From Viridothelium virens (lineage: Eukaryota; Ascomycota; Dothideomycetes; Trypetheliales; Trypetheliaceae), in NCBI GenBank assembly GCA_010094025.1, contig ML991897.1, forward strand, positions 1-35,155: 35,155 nt of DNA. Reading direction: 5' to 3'. A program made the position numbers and the translations under genes. Shown here one piece after another: positions 10,387-21,959 of the stretch. Within the stretch, counting starts at the first letter, position 1. The number at the start of each line of letters is the position of its first letter. The notes beneath the pieces were generated by a model. The model was given only the letters and a program-made list of their open reading frames with translations. It did not search any database and was not told where the DNA came from.

Positions 10387-11253
10387 GAATGTCACGTTAA
10401 AATACGAGCATCTCCAAGATATCATTGACGTCGCTGGGAGAGTCGACAGATACCTGGATAAGCTAAATGAAGGATTCACTCAAGACTAGTTGGCAGAAGC
10501 TAATGGAGTGCGCTTGTCTTGATCAAATCAGATTTAAGTTCTCACCGTGTACATCGTGATGACAGAGTGGAATCATGTATTTTGATTTCTTGACAGCTAT
10601 TCAACGTTAGGCATTAAGCTGTGCACAACCTTGCAAATCGAGACATTGAAAAATCATGACCTTACCTCTGTCGGGGCCCGAGATCGCTCATTGCTACATA
10701 CCACCACCTACCTTGCGCGGGCGATGATTTCTACAAACACTTCGTGGAGCATGCAACCCATTCATCGCGGACGTTGGCAGAATGACCCAGACGCTGTATC
10801 CATCGGCGCTTGGGGCCTCGCGAATCAGGGTAAGGCTGTATGCCTTGTGGATGCCTGCACTCCAAGAAGGAACATGTTGCTACAGTACTCAGCTTCACTC
10901 TCGGACCACGAAATCGATATTATTAGCTTTGCATGTAGCGAGGTTTAGCCCTCTAGAATACGCGAACCTTCCGATTTCGCTATGACCTCTGGATGTTCGA
11001 GCATAAATTCAGATTTCCAATCTCCACCGGCCCTTTCCTACCTTAGGTTAGGCTTGCAATGCCAGTATTTTACCATCCAGCTCAACTTCGGCTCGGCCCG
11101 CTCAGGCTCGCTCAAGGCCTGCAGACACTTCATCACGGGTCACCGTTAGCAATAAGGTATGCTTATTGCTCGTCTCGGTGAACATTTTACGTATACATGA
11201 GAATGGGTTGGGAACTCATTCCACTGTTGTGCTGTCTTAAAACATCGCCCTCC
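10387..11253. other. Intergenic, no gene supported
   Basis: A forward frame continues to 10489 after a frame change but has no family resemblance. Another at 10631-10948 is also unrecognised. The right end is the 3' flank of the MFS gene on the minus strand. Confidence 0.4.
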
Positions 11254-13124
11254 TCAGACATCGTGCCGAGCGTTCTTGCTCATGTGACGAATCTTTTCAC
11301 CATACTAACTGGTAATCAGTTTCGTGCGTTGGTTTAGGGGAGATATCCAGACTTACACGGTAGAAAACGAAAGGGATTGGTATGAAGCATGCGGCAATGC
11401 CGCCAAGGAGCGAATTACCGGGGCCAACACCGAGATGGTGGAAGAGTGCTCGTGCCTAGTTGCATTTTCTGATTAGGTACAGGCGTGGAGAGAAACAGCC
11501 TCTTTGACTTACGAAAAGTGGGAAGCTTGCACCGAACGAAGCGCGGAAAAGCGCGTTGCCTGCGAATATCGACGCAGCGTACGAAGGGTATGCGATCCCT
11601 AGATAATTAAAGACCGAATTGAATAGCGTGACCACGGCCACGGTAAACAGACTGGAGCCAATAATAGGCACGATCCAGTGAACATTCTCCCTTGATGACC
11701 AGCCGTACCAGAAAAGACAAATTGGAAGTGCAAAACAACCGAAGAATGTCGGTGGAAGAACCATTTCAGGCTTGAAGTTTGGCTTGGTAAATCTGGAAAC
11801 TATACCATATTTTACCCACACCAAAAAGAGAGGTACCGTGATGAGGGCACCAATGAAGATGCCTAGAAAAACCAGTCCTTGCTGACTGATGCTGAACCCA
11901 TAGATATCGCCAAATACGATAGGGAACGACTCGAACCAGGTGAATAGTACTCCATACAGAAGGGCGGTGTATGTGTCCATGAGGAGAACAATGGGTTCGA
12001 AGAAAGCCAGCGTGAATGCCCTTGCGAGGCCAATCAGATCATCTCTCATGGTGTGATGAGCCGCATCAATTTCAGACTGGCTCCTCAATCGATCATTTCC
12101 GGTTGCTTTTCTCAGTCTTTTCGCCCTTTTGTACAGGATATTTGGTGCACTGGTCTCGGGGAAGAGAAAGAACAGCGTAATCAGTACGCCCGAGCACGCC
12201 CACGTGTATGTCCAAATTGTCCAGCGCCAGCCCTTTGCTGTGGCGACGAATCCGCCGATGAGGGGGCCAAATACGGGACCACCGATACCGAATGATGACC
12301 AAATGCAGACTGCGTATGCGGACATAGCTGGATCGAGCATATCCGTGATAGTACCAGCACCCGTTGCCAGACATGGGCTGCCGTAGAATCCGGATAGTAA
12401 CCGAAAGACGAGAAACACGGCGACATTTGGGGCGAAGCCGACTGCGAGTTGTAGCAAAATGAAGACGAGTAGCGTCCAGAAGAAAATGCCACTGCGCCCA
12501 AGTTTTGGCATCTCAGACATTGGGGACCAAAGCATAGGACCAAAGCCATAACCTCTGGTGTGAAAGAAAAAGGACGTCAGCAATAGTCATAATTTCAAAT
12601 TTGAAACATTTGAAATTCACGAACAGAGTGAAAAGCGAGAGGCCCAGCGTTGCGACAGTTTCGCTAGCCCCAAATTCCTGCATAAAACTCTCTTCGCCAG
12701 GGGTGTAGATGGAGCTTGCGATGTAGACGGCAAAGTTGAGGATGCACATCTGAAAAATGATCAAGTTCTTCCACCTGCTGGACCAGTTCTGAGGATTCTA
12801 GATTCGGTATGTAAGAAGCGTATATCATCTAGAGCTAGCGGGAGTGCATACCTCAGGATCATCTGGGCTATACCAGTCTACCAGTTGTATCTCTTGACCA
12901 TCTTCGGTCACGTGGTTCTGCGAAGCGGCGCCCTGCGTATCGGACTCCTTCGCGAAGCCATTGGCTTCCTCTTCAGTTGGTGTAGACGTTGAGCCTGTGT
13001 CTTGATGGACAGACTTCTTCCATAATGACGGATCAATCTCGTCGGGATATCGAAAGAGTTTGTTGCCGGACAGAAGTCGCATCAGCTGGCCAAAGACGGT
13101 GGTTTGGAGTTGAGCGGCGGCCAT
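11254..13124 (-). CDS. MFS drug:H+ antiporter (DHA1, FLR1-like)
   Basis: Twelve-helix major-facilitator exporter, 542 residues in five exons: 13124-12852, 12788-12625, 12554-11513, 11455-11357 and 11304-11254. Introns are 12851-12789 (GTATGC..CTCAG), 12624-12555 (GTTCGT..CCAG), 11512-11456 (GTAAGT..CTAG) and 11356-11305 (GTAAGT..TTAG). All phases agree. The ~95-residue cytosolic N-tail ends in VDWYSPDDPENW, the usual lead-in to helix 1 in DHA1 proteins. Landmarks are GYGFGPMLWSPMSEMPKLGR (MFS loop 2-3), FGPLIGGF and FLFPETSAPNIL. The last exon reads YGEKIRHMSKNARHDV, a normal family C-terminus, so this gene is intact. The family exports azoles, benomyl-like drugs, toxins and polyamines; the substrate is unknown. 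It is divergent from the flavin oxidoreductase at 13636, with which it may be co-regulated. Confidence 0.88.
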
Positions 13125-13635
13125 GTTGAACGGCAAGAGGAATGCTGAGCTAACTAGATGGGAGTAGAACAAGCCACTCTCGCTTGAGGAGTTCTTAGAA
13201 GACGGGGGACTTCAAAGTCAGCCAGCTGCAGAGTGCAAATAGCCAACAGCTAGGTCCCTCTTTTTTTCGTTGTCCGGTGAAGCAATGTGCATCACTGCAT
13301 CCACAGTTCGGACTTTGCATGGAGCTAAGACCATTAAGCCCGAAGAAAGGCATGCAATGATGCAAGTAGGTCGCGATGCGGCTCCAGCCCGATTATTGGA
13401 TAAAGCAGGACTGACAGTTGCATGTCAGCTTTTGAGGATCCAGCCTACCTAATTCATCCACCTTTAGAATACCACCTTATCAATGATGCGACACCCCTCA
13501 GGTGCCTGACAGACAGTACATAAGTTTTGCATGGTGGCTGCAATATATATGGATATGGATATGGATATGGATATGGATATAAGGTAACTGCGAGATCTTT
13601 CCACGGCAACGCTGGGGACAAGACGAATTGTGAGC
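13125..13635. promoter_or_regulatory. Shared divergent promoter region
   Basis: This 511-bp gap separates the start codons of the MFS gene (-) and the OYE-like gene (+), so both promoters must lie here. It contains the hexanucleotide tract at 13547-13580. No binding site was assigned with confidence. Confidence 0.5.
13547..13580. repeat. GGATAT hexanucleotide microsatellite
   Basis: Five near-perfect tandem copies of ATGGAT/GGATAT lie about 60-90 bp upstream of the OYE-like start codon, in its promoter or 5' UTR. Open frames through it, encoding Tyr-Pro or Tyr-Gly runs, are artefacts of the repeat. Confidence 0.85.
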
Positions 13636-15113
13636 ATGGAGACCAATTACATAATAGAGGACGTTCCGATTCCAATGCTGCACCCCAGTGCCGCAGTGCA
13701 CACTTCGGTGCCTGAAGCCGCGGCGCATCCCAAGCGCTACACTTCCGAGCCAGCCGACCGTTCCCGTCTGGCGGAACCACTCACCTTGCCCTTCTCCGGG
13801 CGCACCGTTCCGAACCGCTTCATGCACGCTGCAATGACCGAGCAGCTATGTACCTATTATCCTCATAACACTCAAGAAAATGGCATCCCCACCAAAAACA
13901 TTGAGCGTGTCTACGAACGATGGGGACGCGGTGGAATCGGCATGATTCTCACGGGGAGCATTAGTAGGTTTTATCGGCAACACCCGTAGTTGGACGCGAG
14001 ACGTGGCGCTGATCATCTCCTCCTACGGTGCTCTATCCCGATCATCTTGAGTCTATCGGAGACCCTGTCGTCTCCCCCCACCACCCCTTTTCGGGCCCCC
14101 GTTTCAACGGCTTCGTAGCCATGGGTAGAGCTGGCAAGGCCCACGGCTCGCTCATGCTAGCCCAAGTCAATCACCCGGGCCGGCTGTGCGTCTTCCAAGA
14201 TTCGCCCGTGTCGGCATCTGACGTCGAAGTGATCAACCAAGGAAAAGGCGATGGTTTCTACAGATACAAACCACCGCACCCTGCGTCGCATCAGGAGATT
14301 CGCGACATTATCAGAGCATTCGCACATGTGGCCGAGTACGTGGCCAAGGCAGGTTGGGACGGGGTGGAACTGCATGGCGCACACGGCTTCCTCATCGCCC
14401 AGTTCCTAAGCCCCAAGACCAACAAACGTACGGACGAGTACGGCGGGAGTCTCGAGAACCGGATGCGATTTGTGCTGGAGATTGGAAGAGAGATTCGCAA
14501 ACGGACTCCACCAGATTTCATCCTCGGTATCAAGATCAACAGTACCGAATTTCAAGACACGGGTTTCGTGACGCAAGAGGCGGGCGAGCTGTGTAAGCAA
14601 CTCGAGGAAAACAAATTTGATTTCGTTGAGCTCAGCGGTGGGACGTATGAGAAGATCCTCATGACACACCAGCGCGAGAGTACGAAAAAGAGAGAAGCAT
14701 TCTTCCTCGAGTTCGCCGATCAGATTGTGCCTGGCTTGACTAAGACTAAGGTGTATGTTACGGGCGGCTTGAGGACTGTAGGGGGAATGGTGAGAGCACT
14801 AGATACAGTGGACGGCGTGGGTCTTGCTAGGCCACTTTGCGAGGAATGGCATCTTTGCAAGGACATGCTCGAGGGCAAGGTGGATGGGGCAATCGTCACG
14901 GGAATCGACCCGGGCGACTTCTGGCTTGCTCTCATGGCAGGAAATAGAAATATCAGGCTGGTAGGGCTGGGTGCAGAGCCAGCTGAGTGTTGGAGGAAAG
15001 GAGTGATAGATGAGCTGAAGGCCACATACGATGAATGGAAGTCCAATAAGAGCACTGAGAAAGAACTCGGACGTTACAAGCTCATTGATGAGCCCTACAA
15101 TATGAAGCTTTGA
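13636..15113 (+). CDS. Old yellow enzyme-type NADH:flavin oxidoreductase, defective splice acceptor
   Basis: FMN-dependent TIM-barrel ene-reductase of the OYE family. It reduces activated C=C bonds with NAD(P)H and often works in secondary metabolism or detoxification. The model is exon 1 13636-13963 and exon 2 14029-15113, 470 residues. Landmarks are RWGRGGIGMILTG, AQVNHPGR, WDGVELHGAHGFLIAQFLSP followed by N-KRTDEYGGS, and the FMN-phosphate region VTGGL..DGVGLARPL. The intron has donor GTAGGT at 13964, branch-like GCTGAT and a pyrimidine tract, but ends TACGG at 14028 where TACAG would be expected. The protein reads perfectly across this junction (..TGSIM/LYPDHLES..), so the acceptor AG appears changed to GG. 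The next phase-compatible AG (14060-14061) would delete 11 residues. The gene may be impaired, or the base may be an error. Confidence 0.82.
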
Positions 15114-15683
15114 GTTGAATTGTCCTGGTACATATTTTCTACGGATCTTGGTTTTTCTTCGCTAGCAGTTGAAAATAGATCTTGGAAACTTTCTATATAT
15201 TTCTATTGTGTACAACCAGATTTTAATGATTGATGAACCAAAGACGTTATCCATGTCACTACAATCACAGAAATCTCTTCCAAGTTCTTCAACATTTTCC
15301 GTAGCTTAATGGTCTGACTAGGCTTCCATTTCTTCCTATGTCTTTCCCTTTTTTTTTTTGTCTTTTAGAAAGTTATTTAATTAGACGTTTGACGACTGCT
15401 CAACTACATTTCAATAACGATGGCATTCGTAAAATGATCAACAGTAACCGATCCTGAAGATTTGTCACTTCCAGCTTTCAGCCTCATGAACCAGTGCACA
15501 AATGACGTAACAAGTCTTTGCGGTGCTATGGCGTATCGCTGACTCGGCGCCCCCTTAGATGACGACTGGAAGGCAAGCAAAGAGATACTGCGCCTACCTA
15601 ACGCCCTCTTCAATTCAGCAACTTAGTTTTCCGAGGATATTTCTTTTCGCTGCCGGTCAGATCTCATTGTTTACCGACAAAGA
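15114..15683. other. Intergenic, no gene seen
   Basis: This is the 3' flank of the OYE-like gene, with T-rich tracts near 15350. No coding region is supported. Confidence 0.45.
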
Positions 15684-15940
15684 ATTAGCTGCCGTCAGAC
15701 ATTAGCTGCCGTCAGATTATAGTTGCTGATCAGACATCAGTAAGGCGTCCGGGTAGCTTTTACGGTGATTAGCTGCCGTGTGCTACTCGGACATTAGCGG
15801 CCCATGTGTCCGTCGTACATTAGCTGCCGATCAGACAGCATTAGTTGCCGATCGGGCATTACTACCTAAGGTAGCTGACGGCTAGATATCAGCGACTGCG
15901 GCTTGCGGTTACATATTACCTTAGCTACCGCTCAAATGTC
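15684..15940. repeat. Degenerate minisatellite based on ATTAGCTGCCGATCAGAC
   Basis: At least six clear units begin at 15684, 15701, 15768, 15793, 15819 and 15840, plus diverged units near 15720, 15858 and 15921. Each resembles ATTAGCTGCCG followed by (A)TCAGAC or a variant. The spacing is irregular (about 17-26 bp in the dense parts). No open reading frame spans the array. It lies in the gap between two metabolic genes. Confidence 0.75.
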
Positions 15941-16251
15941 GATCACTAACTAAATCTTACCTGGTATTCGTTCTTGATCCACTATTAACCTGGCAAGGTT
16001 CGGCGCTGGACAACCTCGACAGGGCTACCAAGGTTATGTTAGGTAGCTTTATGCTTTGAATCGAGATCATTAAGTGAAGATATCAATGTTAGTTGAGATT
16101 GCTAATGCTGTTGCCAAACGAGTCTATTACAAGTTCAGTCGTGGAGCTGAAGCGTAACTCCATAGCGGCCGTGATAGGGATACTGCAAGCGTATCTTCGC
16201 ATGTCCTCGAAACAATCGAGCCTTTTGTTTCCAGTTAGCTCCTGAAAAATC
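15941..16251. other. Upstream region of Tri14-like gene
   Basis: No gene is recognised. The segment should contain the promoter of the gene starting at 16252. Confidence 0.35.
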
Positions 16252-16552
16252 ATGAGGAGCCAAATCACAGTCCTTTTCCCAATCTTTGTCACGGCAGCTT
16301 TGGTTCTCGCATCGAGAAGCTATTCAGCCTGCCCTCCAATATCTGGTGATCTCAGAGTAAGTCAGCGAGACATATATCCCGAAGGTGTAGAATTCTCTCC
16401 ATCGAACTGCAAAATATACATAGGGTAAAGTGGTCAATCCAGAACATATCCTATCTGATGAAAATTAATCTCAGATCAGGTCTTTGAATAACAATAGCGT
16501 CGTCGAACTCGACCCCTATACCTCGACTACGGAAATCATTGAATTTCCCGGC

Positions 16553-16796
16553 TGAAAGTGTTTCTCTGCACCGTGCGTGGTAAAAAACCTATTCGATCTG
16601 ATTCTTCTGAAGGTGGCGAATCGCCTCTACATATATAGCTAGCTACGGAGATTGACTTCATTGTGCGGCCAATATTTGGATCCATTGGCTCGTCCAATAT
16701 AGTGATCCATTGGTTCGTCCAATATATTGATCCTTTGTAGATGTGGTGGTAGCCAACGGTGTAGCCGCTAGCGAAGGTGGTTGGATTACACCATCA
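16553..16796. mobile_element. Probable solo LTR (244 bp) with 5-bp TSD
   Basis: The inserted block starts TGAAAGTG and ends CACCATCA, i.e. TG..CA with imperfect short inverted ends, as in LTRs. CCGGC occurs immediately before it (16548-16552) and immediately after it (16797-16801), the 5-bp target duplication typical of LTR-retrotransposon insertion. Inside are a TATA-like ACATATATAG near 16629 and a 25-bp tandem repeat at 16669-16733. No GT-AG boundaries fit, so it is not an ordinary intron. Removing the block plus one CCGGC restores a continuous Tri14-like frame. No internal retrotransposon genes are present, so only a solo LTR remains. Confidence 0.72.
16669..16733. repeat. 25-bp tandem repeat inside the LTR
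   Basis: Units start at 16669, 16694 and 16719 (partial), each beginning CCAATAT and containing GATCC. The first two differ at only a few bases. Confidence 0.85.
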
Positions 16797-17734
16797 CCGG
16801 CATTACTCATAATTGGGAGTATTTCATCTGTGGAATAGATTACAGCTATGCAACAGAAAACATCTACGTGTCTGCCAGTGCCCGGGCTCCTTGGTTCAAC
16901 CCAAGCAGCGATGCCATGGGAAAGAATCTCACTGGTCCGAATCGTCTCATAAAGCTCTCTCCTCTCGACCGATCCATCATATGGCAGGCAGATATCAACC
17001 CAGTCATTGAAGAAATCGGACAACAAACTGGCACACCCATCGGTGGATTCCAAGATTCGGCGGAAGATCAAGACGGCAACGCGTATTTTCCGTCTTCCTT
17101 CGGCCACACCATTCTCAAAGTCGATGTGAATGGACGACCCAGCAAATTCTACATTGCAGAGCCCGACAAGCTGAACACAGACGTATATGGGTTCGGTGGC
17201 TTATTCACAACCGATGAAAATGTTCTGGTGTTGAGTGATGGGGTCACGGGAGGCTTTGTGAGGTTCGATCTCTCGGGACCGAATCCCTCAGAGCCACTCT
17301 TTTCTAAACCCACGAATTTATGGACAGAATATGATACCGTCTTGGACTGTGACTCCTTGATTGCACCTCCGAAATTCAACCAAACAATCGCCTTGTGCTC
17401 TGATGTTGTCAATAGGAATTTATCACCGCATGGCATGATCACCGGGTATGCATCAGGAGATGGATGGAAAACTAGTAAATATATCGGCGCGATTCCGGTT
17501 GAGTTTGGCCAGTCGCCAGATGTGTGGTCTACAGCGCAGTTTGCGACACCAGAAGGTATTTATGCCCTGTCGTCAGCTCTTCCGTACGCAGAAGGGACAT
17601 TCCCCAAGACCAACGGCACGACACTTGTAGATATTACGGAAAAGGTTGTCGAGCTGTTGCATAGTAGCAAGCACGATTTACTAGCGGAGATACTCAACTT
17701 TGAGAGTCTTGTTCAGAGCAAGGATGAGTTGTGA

Positions 17735-20700
17735 TAGGAGGAAAATGTCATTTCACGTCAGTTCTCAGCTCACTTTGCTTGTGCTGTGAAGTCAGTACCA
17801 TAAGATCGATAGTAAATAGATCAATCTTTCATTATTTTTTAAGAAACCAATCAGAGTTCTGTCAAAAATGGGCCCTACAGTGGTCTCTCGGTTTGTAATC
17901 TAGTGGGTTCTCATTCATCAGATCAGCCTCGCCGGCAAGGCTGGCATGGAAGCCCACTCAGTTACAGTGACGTCAGCAGGGGTTTCGTTTCCTTCATTTC
18001 AAACGTCCATTGAGCGGATCTCCGTCAGGTACACATCACTAATACTATGGATCTTTTCCTCTCATGCAGCGGTCATTCACTCCGACAGGTTCTGAAATCG
18101 AATGACTTCGCCAATTCTTAGCCAAGGCGGGCGTGATTCCTCGCCAACTTGCTTATCGTACCATTGCTTCATTACATGTATGCCCAACCATTCTCTCCGA
18201 GCCTCACTCTACGCTCTCACCCCATTCCATCTCTGTTCATCCGTTCTGCATGGCATACAATTACCAAGGTGGTACTACTTCCGAGGGCGTTAGCTTTAGG
18301 TTAGAGGAGTTAACAGCGGTCAGAAAAGGTCCCACGGAGCTAGAATGGACTCCTGGGAAGGCTGGGATCAGAATGGAGCTCCCGGACTCATCATGCTGAT
18401 GTTGTACACTAGACTTTTTGCAGGAATGGAATTAAAATTCCATCTTATAGTACATCCTGTACTCTCAGCCGATATTATTTCTCTTAAGTTCTTGTCTTGC
18501 CTCGCTTGCCGTGCGTTTCGAGTCGACCATTCCTACTTGCCTCATATGCACTGCGTTCATTGACGGTGTTTCGACCTACCTGGCCGGGAATACGAACAAA
18601 TTTCTCACGTTTGATCTTTCGCACATTGTCCCTTCCATCTTCACAGTCCCAGGACTAGCTCCTAAGATGTGGAGGGGGAAAAAAAGCGCATATGAGAAAA
18701 TCCATGCAAGAAAATGACATTGAGAACGATATGACTGGCATCGTCGCCTTACTCTCTAGAGGGCTCTAATATATACAATCAAGTATTATGACGAGATGAA
18801 GATGGAGATGTGGCGAGGGTAAGCTCTCCCTACATATCGCGTTGCCGATTTCGGGCCTTGCAATACTACTGACAATATGGCGTATCCCTTTTAGGTATGC
18901 AACGACCTCCTAACAGGCGCTGTTAGAAGGTCTGCGTTTTGCCCAAAGCTTATTTTGACTCCATAAAGATACGATACCCAGTAGCGGTCCACAGTGAAAG
19001 CCCACAGCGCTGGTGTAGCGACCAATTCGTGGGAGAGTATTTGTGACTTACAATAAGAAAAGCTGCCGAATCGCTCGACCAACTTGAAGACTGGCTGAAA
19101 GAGAGACGAACGATTTACATTCTACGTGGAAAAACTTCGAGGTCATATTTGAGTACAACAATTTCACGCCACGGTTTGATGGGCCACCATCTGCTACTTT
19201 TGAAATGTTGGATCAAGGGGGAACGGCGGCGACAAGGCCAATAGCGAGGTAAGATACGCAGATCGGAGACTTCGTGCCCATGAAGGATCGCAAGACTATA
19301 CTAAGATTGAAGGGTAAGCAACCGCATAATTCATAGTTAGTACACAGCGGAGTGGAGGGTCTTGCAGCAAACCAGTCATACTTCAATTTATCGACGCTTT
19401 TCAGTAGCCTGACCGGGATTTCTTTTCTCACTCCTGGAGGGAGAAACACCGCCCAGGTGCATCTGACCAGTCGCGTATGATTCAATTAGCTCAAGCTTTG
19501 AAGAGTTTGGGAGTAGCGATGAACATTAAACTTATTCTTTTAGAAATCCATATACCTTAAGAAAATTGAAGGACACCCTCTCAGCGACAGTCCTGCAGGG
19601 TTGCTCTGACTCATAAAGTCACGCTTATTATAAATATTCTTTAATCATCTGTGCTGGACACGTGCTGGAGATCGGACCCACCTAGTCGGTGTACATTTGA
19701 CAGCGATCTGACAGTAAATCACACAACCCATCTAGGCTCCCGTGAGCAATCAGATTGAGCATCTCTCAGCTAATCTGACTCAGAATGGCGAATGGTACCC
19801 AGCTTTGGCATCAGGGTCGCAATCAAAAACAGACGAACGGCTCCCACTCCGTCCCAGATCCCAGGCGGTCACCCTGACCCATTGCACACGGCAATCCAAC
19901 CCAAATTACTCTGGCTCACTGGAGCGCTTACTCAAAGCGATTAGTTGATAACAAGATTGAGTGTAAGGATGTAATATCTAAGCGGAAATTCAGGAATGAA
20001 TAATTCAACTTCACTTATTATTTAAGATCCTCATTGCTGCCATCCAGCATCTTCAAGTAGCAAACTTCCAATGCCGTTATGGCTTTCTATTATTGCCGAG
20101 GTGTGGTAGTGCCGTGAAATCATGGTCGTAGAGCCAAGGAACTCTCAAGGCAGACCGGGCGCACTCCGTTGCCGGATAACGTCTCGGCGTCCGAGGATTA
20201 TATCTCGTAGGATTGTCGTAACGCGTAAATCAGGAAAGGCAAAAGAATGGTGTGGGAAGGGGGAAAAGATGCCACTCACTAGAGGTCATGCGATGCGTTC
20301 ATAGATTTTGTCTGGTAGCCGCCGTCGTTCCAATTTTCTCTGACAAGGCCGATGAACCAATACGACTACATTGATGAAGTACCATGAACAGCCCTACGGT
20401 GCCTGGATGATGGCCGAAGCTCGCTAAAGCACTGCCAAGGCACTAATGTGCCTCATAGTCGAGATGTGCCGATCTTGCAGTTGCTCTAGCCCCACAGCCC
20501 TCGTGGAAAGTATTACACCATGGCGCCACCAAGGTGCGGCGGATTGCTAGCGTAGCACTAATTCGGGAGGCCTAGCCAAATAACCTAATGCAAGCGAGAC
20601 CTCGAGCCCAATTATGTTCTTGGAAAGCATCCAGTACGTAGAGGTTTTCGTAATGATTTCCAGAATTTACCTTCTATGGCAGCCTCTCCGAAGATCTTTA

Positions 20701-21959
20701 CCCTGCCTGCCATGCTAGCGGTCGGCCGCACCTTGCAGGTGACACATGACATGCAGTGGTCAACGTCCAAGCCTTTTATACGCGCCCACAGCATGCCAAT
20801 CGCCGCGATATTTGTTGAAAGGCACGGTGCAGGTCCTCTCAAAGAAATTTGTTATAGCACAGTATCTAGCGTGGAACAACTTGCATTCGCGAGACATTGC
20901 TTTTCTGTTCCCGTCAGGCGCTGGCGTAGCTGGGGCGGAATCGATCACTATCGTAAGCGATGGCGCAGTGCTCGAGAGGCCCAAAACGAGCCGCAATGGG
21001 TTGCGTTTTCTGTTGCCTGACATGAGTCCAACCGTAACTCCTTCATCCACCAACATGGCACTTGACCGAATTCTGGCCCGCTCGCGTCCAAAGTTCCCGC
21101 CCATATCCAATCGTCTAACCGAAGCTATGCGAAAGTGCAGTCAGCTACGCCTTCTACACCGCGTAAACCAGCGGCATGCACACGCGGCTTTAGAAATTCT
21201 TGTTTATTTTTCAATTCCGTCTTCTAGCCTTCGACTTCGTCCACATGCGCGAGAATCCGGTCCGCAAGAAGGTCAGAGTTGATTCCGCACGTGTTCAACG
21301 AATTGACCAAAGCTTTCCGAGGTTATAGTCAGCTACCCCTTCTGTATCTCGTAGTACAGCGGAATCCATAAGCCGCTCTCAAACATATCTTTTCATCTTG
21401 TATTTCCCACCTCAGACTGCGCCGAGATTGGCGGGATTCGATGCCGAGGCAGAGTCAGATAACGGCTTGGTGTGCATGGGACAGTAGACACCAGAATTCT
21501 TTGGAGTTCAAGATGGTACGCTGAGTACACAATATGCTGGAAACGGGATCCATCTTCATTATTTTCTTCTTCTGAAGCCGGGTAATGATCGGGTGGAACC
21601 AAGGCGCAAGCTCCAATCGGTCGAGCGGCATTTGAACACACTTTTGACTGCTGCCTCCTTTCCACTAAGACGAGGAGACTGTCGGCTGAGATGATGAGCT
21701 GAGTATCTTTTCCTACGGCACGGAGCTGCCGGACATCAGATGGATAGTCGAGGCTGTATTCCCCACCCAGGAGACATATAAATATGTTGATTCTAGTCCC
21801 ACGCTCTTGGGAAAACATCAATAAACGCGTGTGAAACTTGCATTCTGTCGTTATCCAAGTCAGTTCAAGTTATTCTCCATTAAGCATACTCGTTCTTTCC
21901 AATAAAACCATCATTCCACATACCTTCTAGAGTTTCCCTTAAGTTTTCAGATCTCGAAG
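17735..21959. other. 4.2-kb region without a recognisable gene
   Basis: Several open frames of 60-180 codons exist on both strands (for example 20746-21282 forward and 20760-21110 reverse), but none shows family motifs, consistent intron borders or a credible start. They may be chance frames or eroded genes. The right end should hold the GMC promoter: a TATA-like CATATAAATATG lies at about 21775-21786, about 180 bp upstream of the start codon. Confidence 0.45.

Larger units (their letters stand above)
16252..17734 (+). pseudogene. Tri14/SMP-30-like secreted beta-propeller protein, interrupted by solo LTR
   Basis: Exon 1 (16252-16424) encodes a signal peptide (MRSQITVLFPIFVTAALVLA) followed by CPPISGDL and YPEGVEF. 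An intron at 16425-16479 (GTAAAG..TCAG) joins it to 16480-16552, which reads NNNSVVELDPYTSTTEIIEF. This opening and the later FQDSAEDQDGNAYFPS and LKVDVNGR segments match fungal Tri14-like proteins, secreted NHL/SMP-30-type beta-propellers named after a gene of the trichothecene cluster; the biochemical role is not established. At 16553 an in-frame TGA appears and coding resumes only at 16802, continuing to the stop at 17732. The gap is a TG..CA sequence with a CCGGC duplication, i.e. an insertion. Without it the gene would encode about 392 residues. Being here does not imply toxin production. Confidence 0.75.

Noticed and set aside
13454-13827. Frames with Tyr-Pro or Ile-Ser runs near the OYE start
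   Set aside because: They are generated by the GGATAT microsatellite and overlap real coding sequence in other frames.
16553-16801. Reading the gap in the Tri14-like gene as an intron
   Set aside because: Neither edge allows GT-AG or a plausible GC-AG, the first codon is a stop, and a 5-bp duplication with TG..CA ends fits an LTR better.
20612-21282. Overlapping frames on both strands in the gene-free gap
   Set aside because: No motif, no intron logic and similar length on both strands, so coding cannot be supported.
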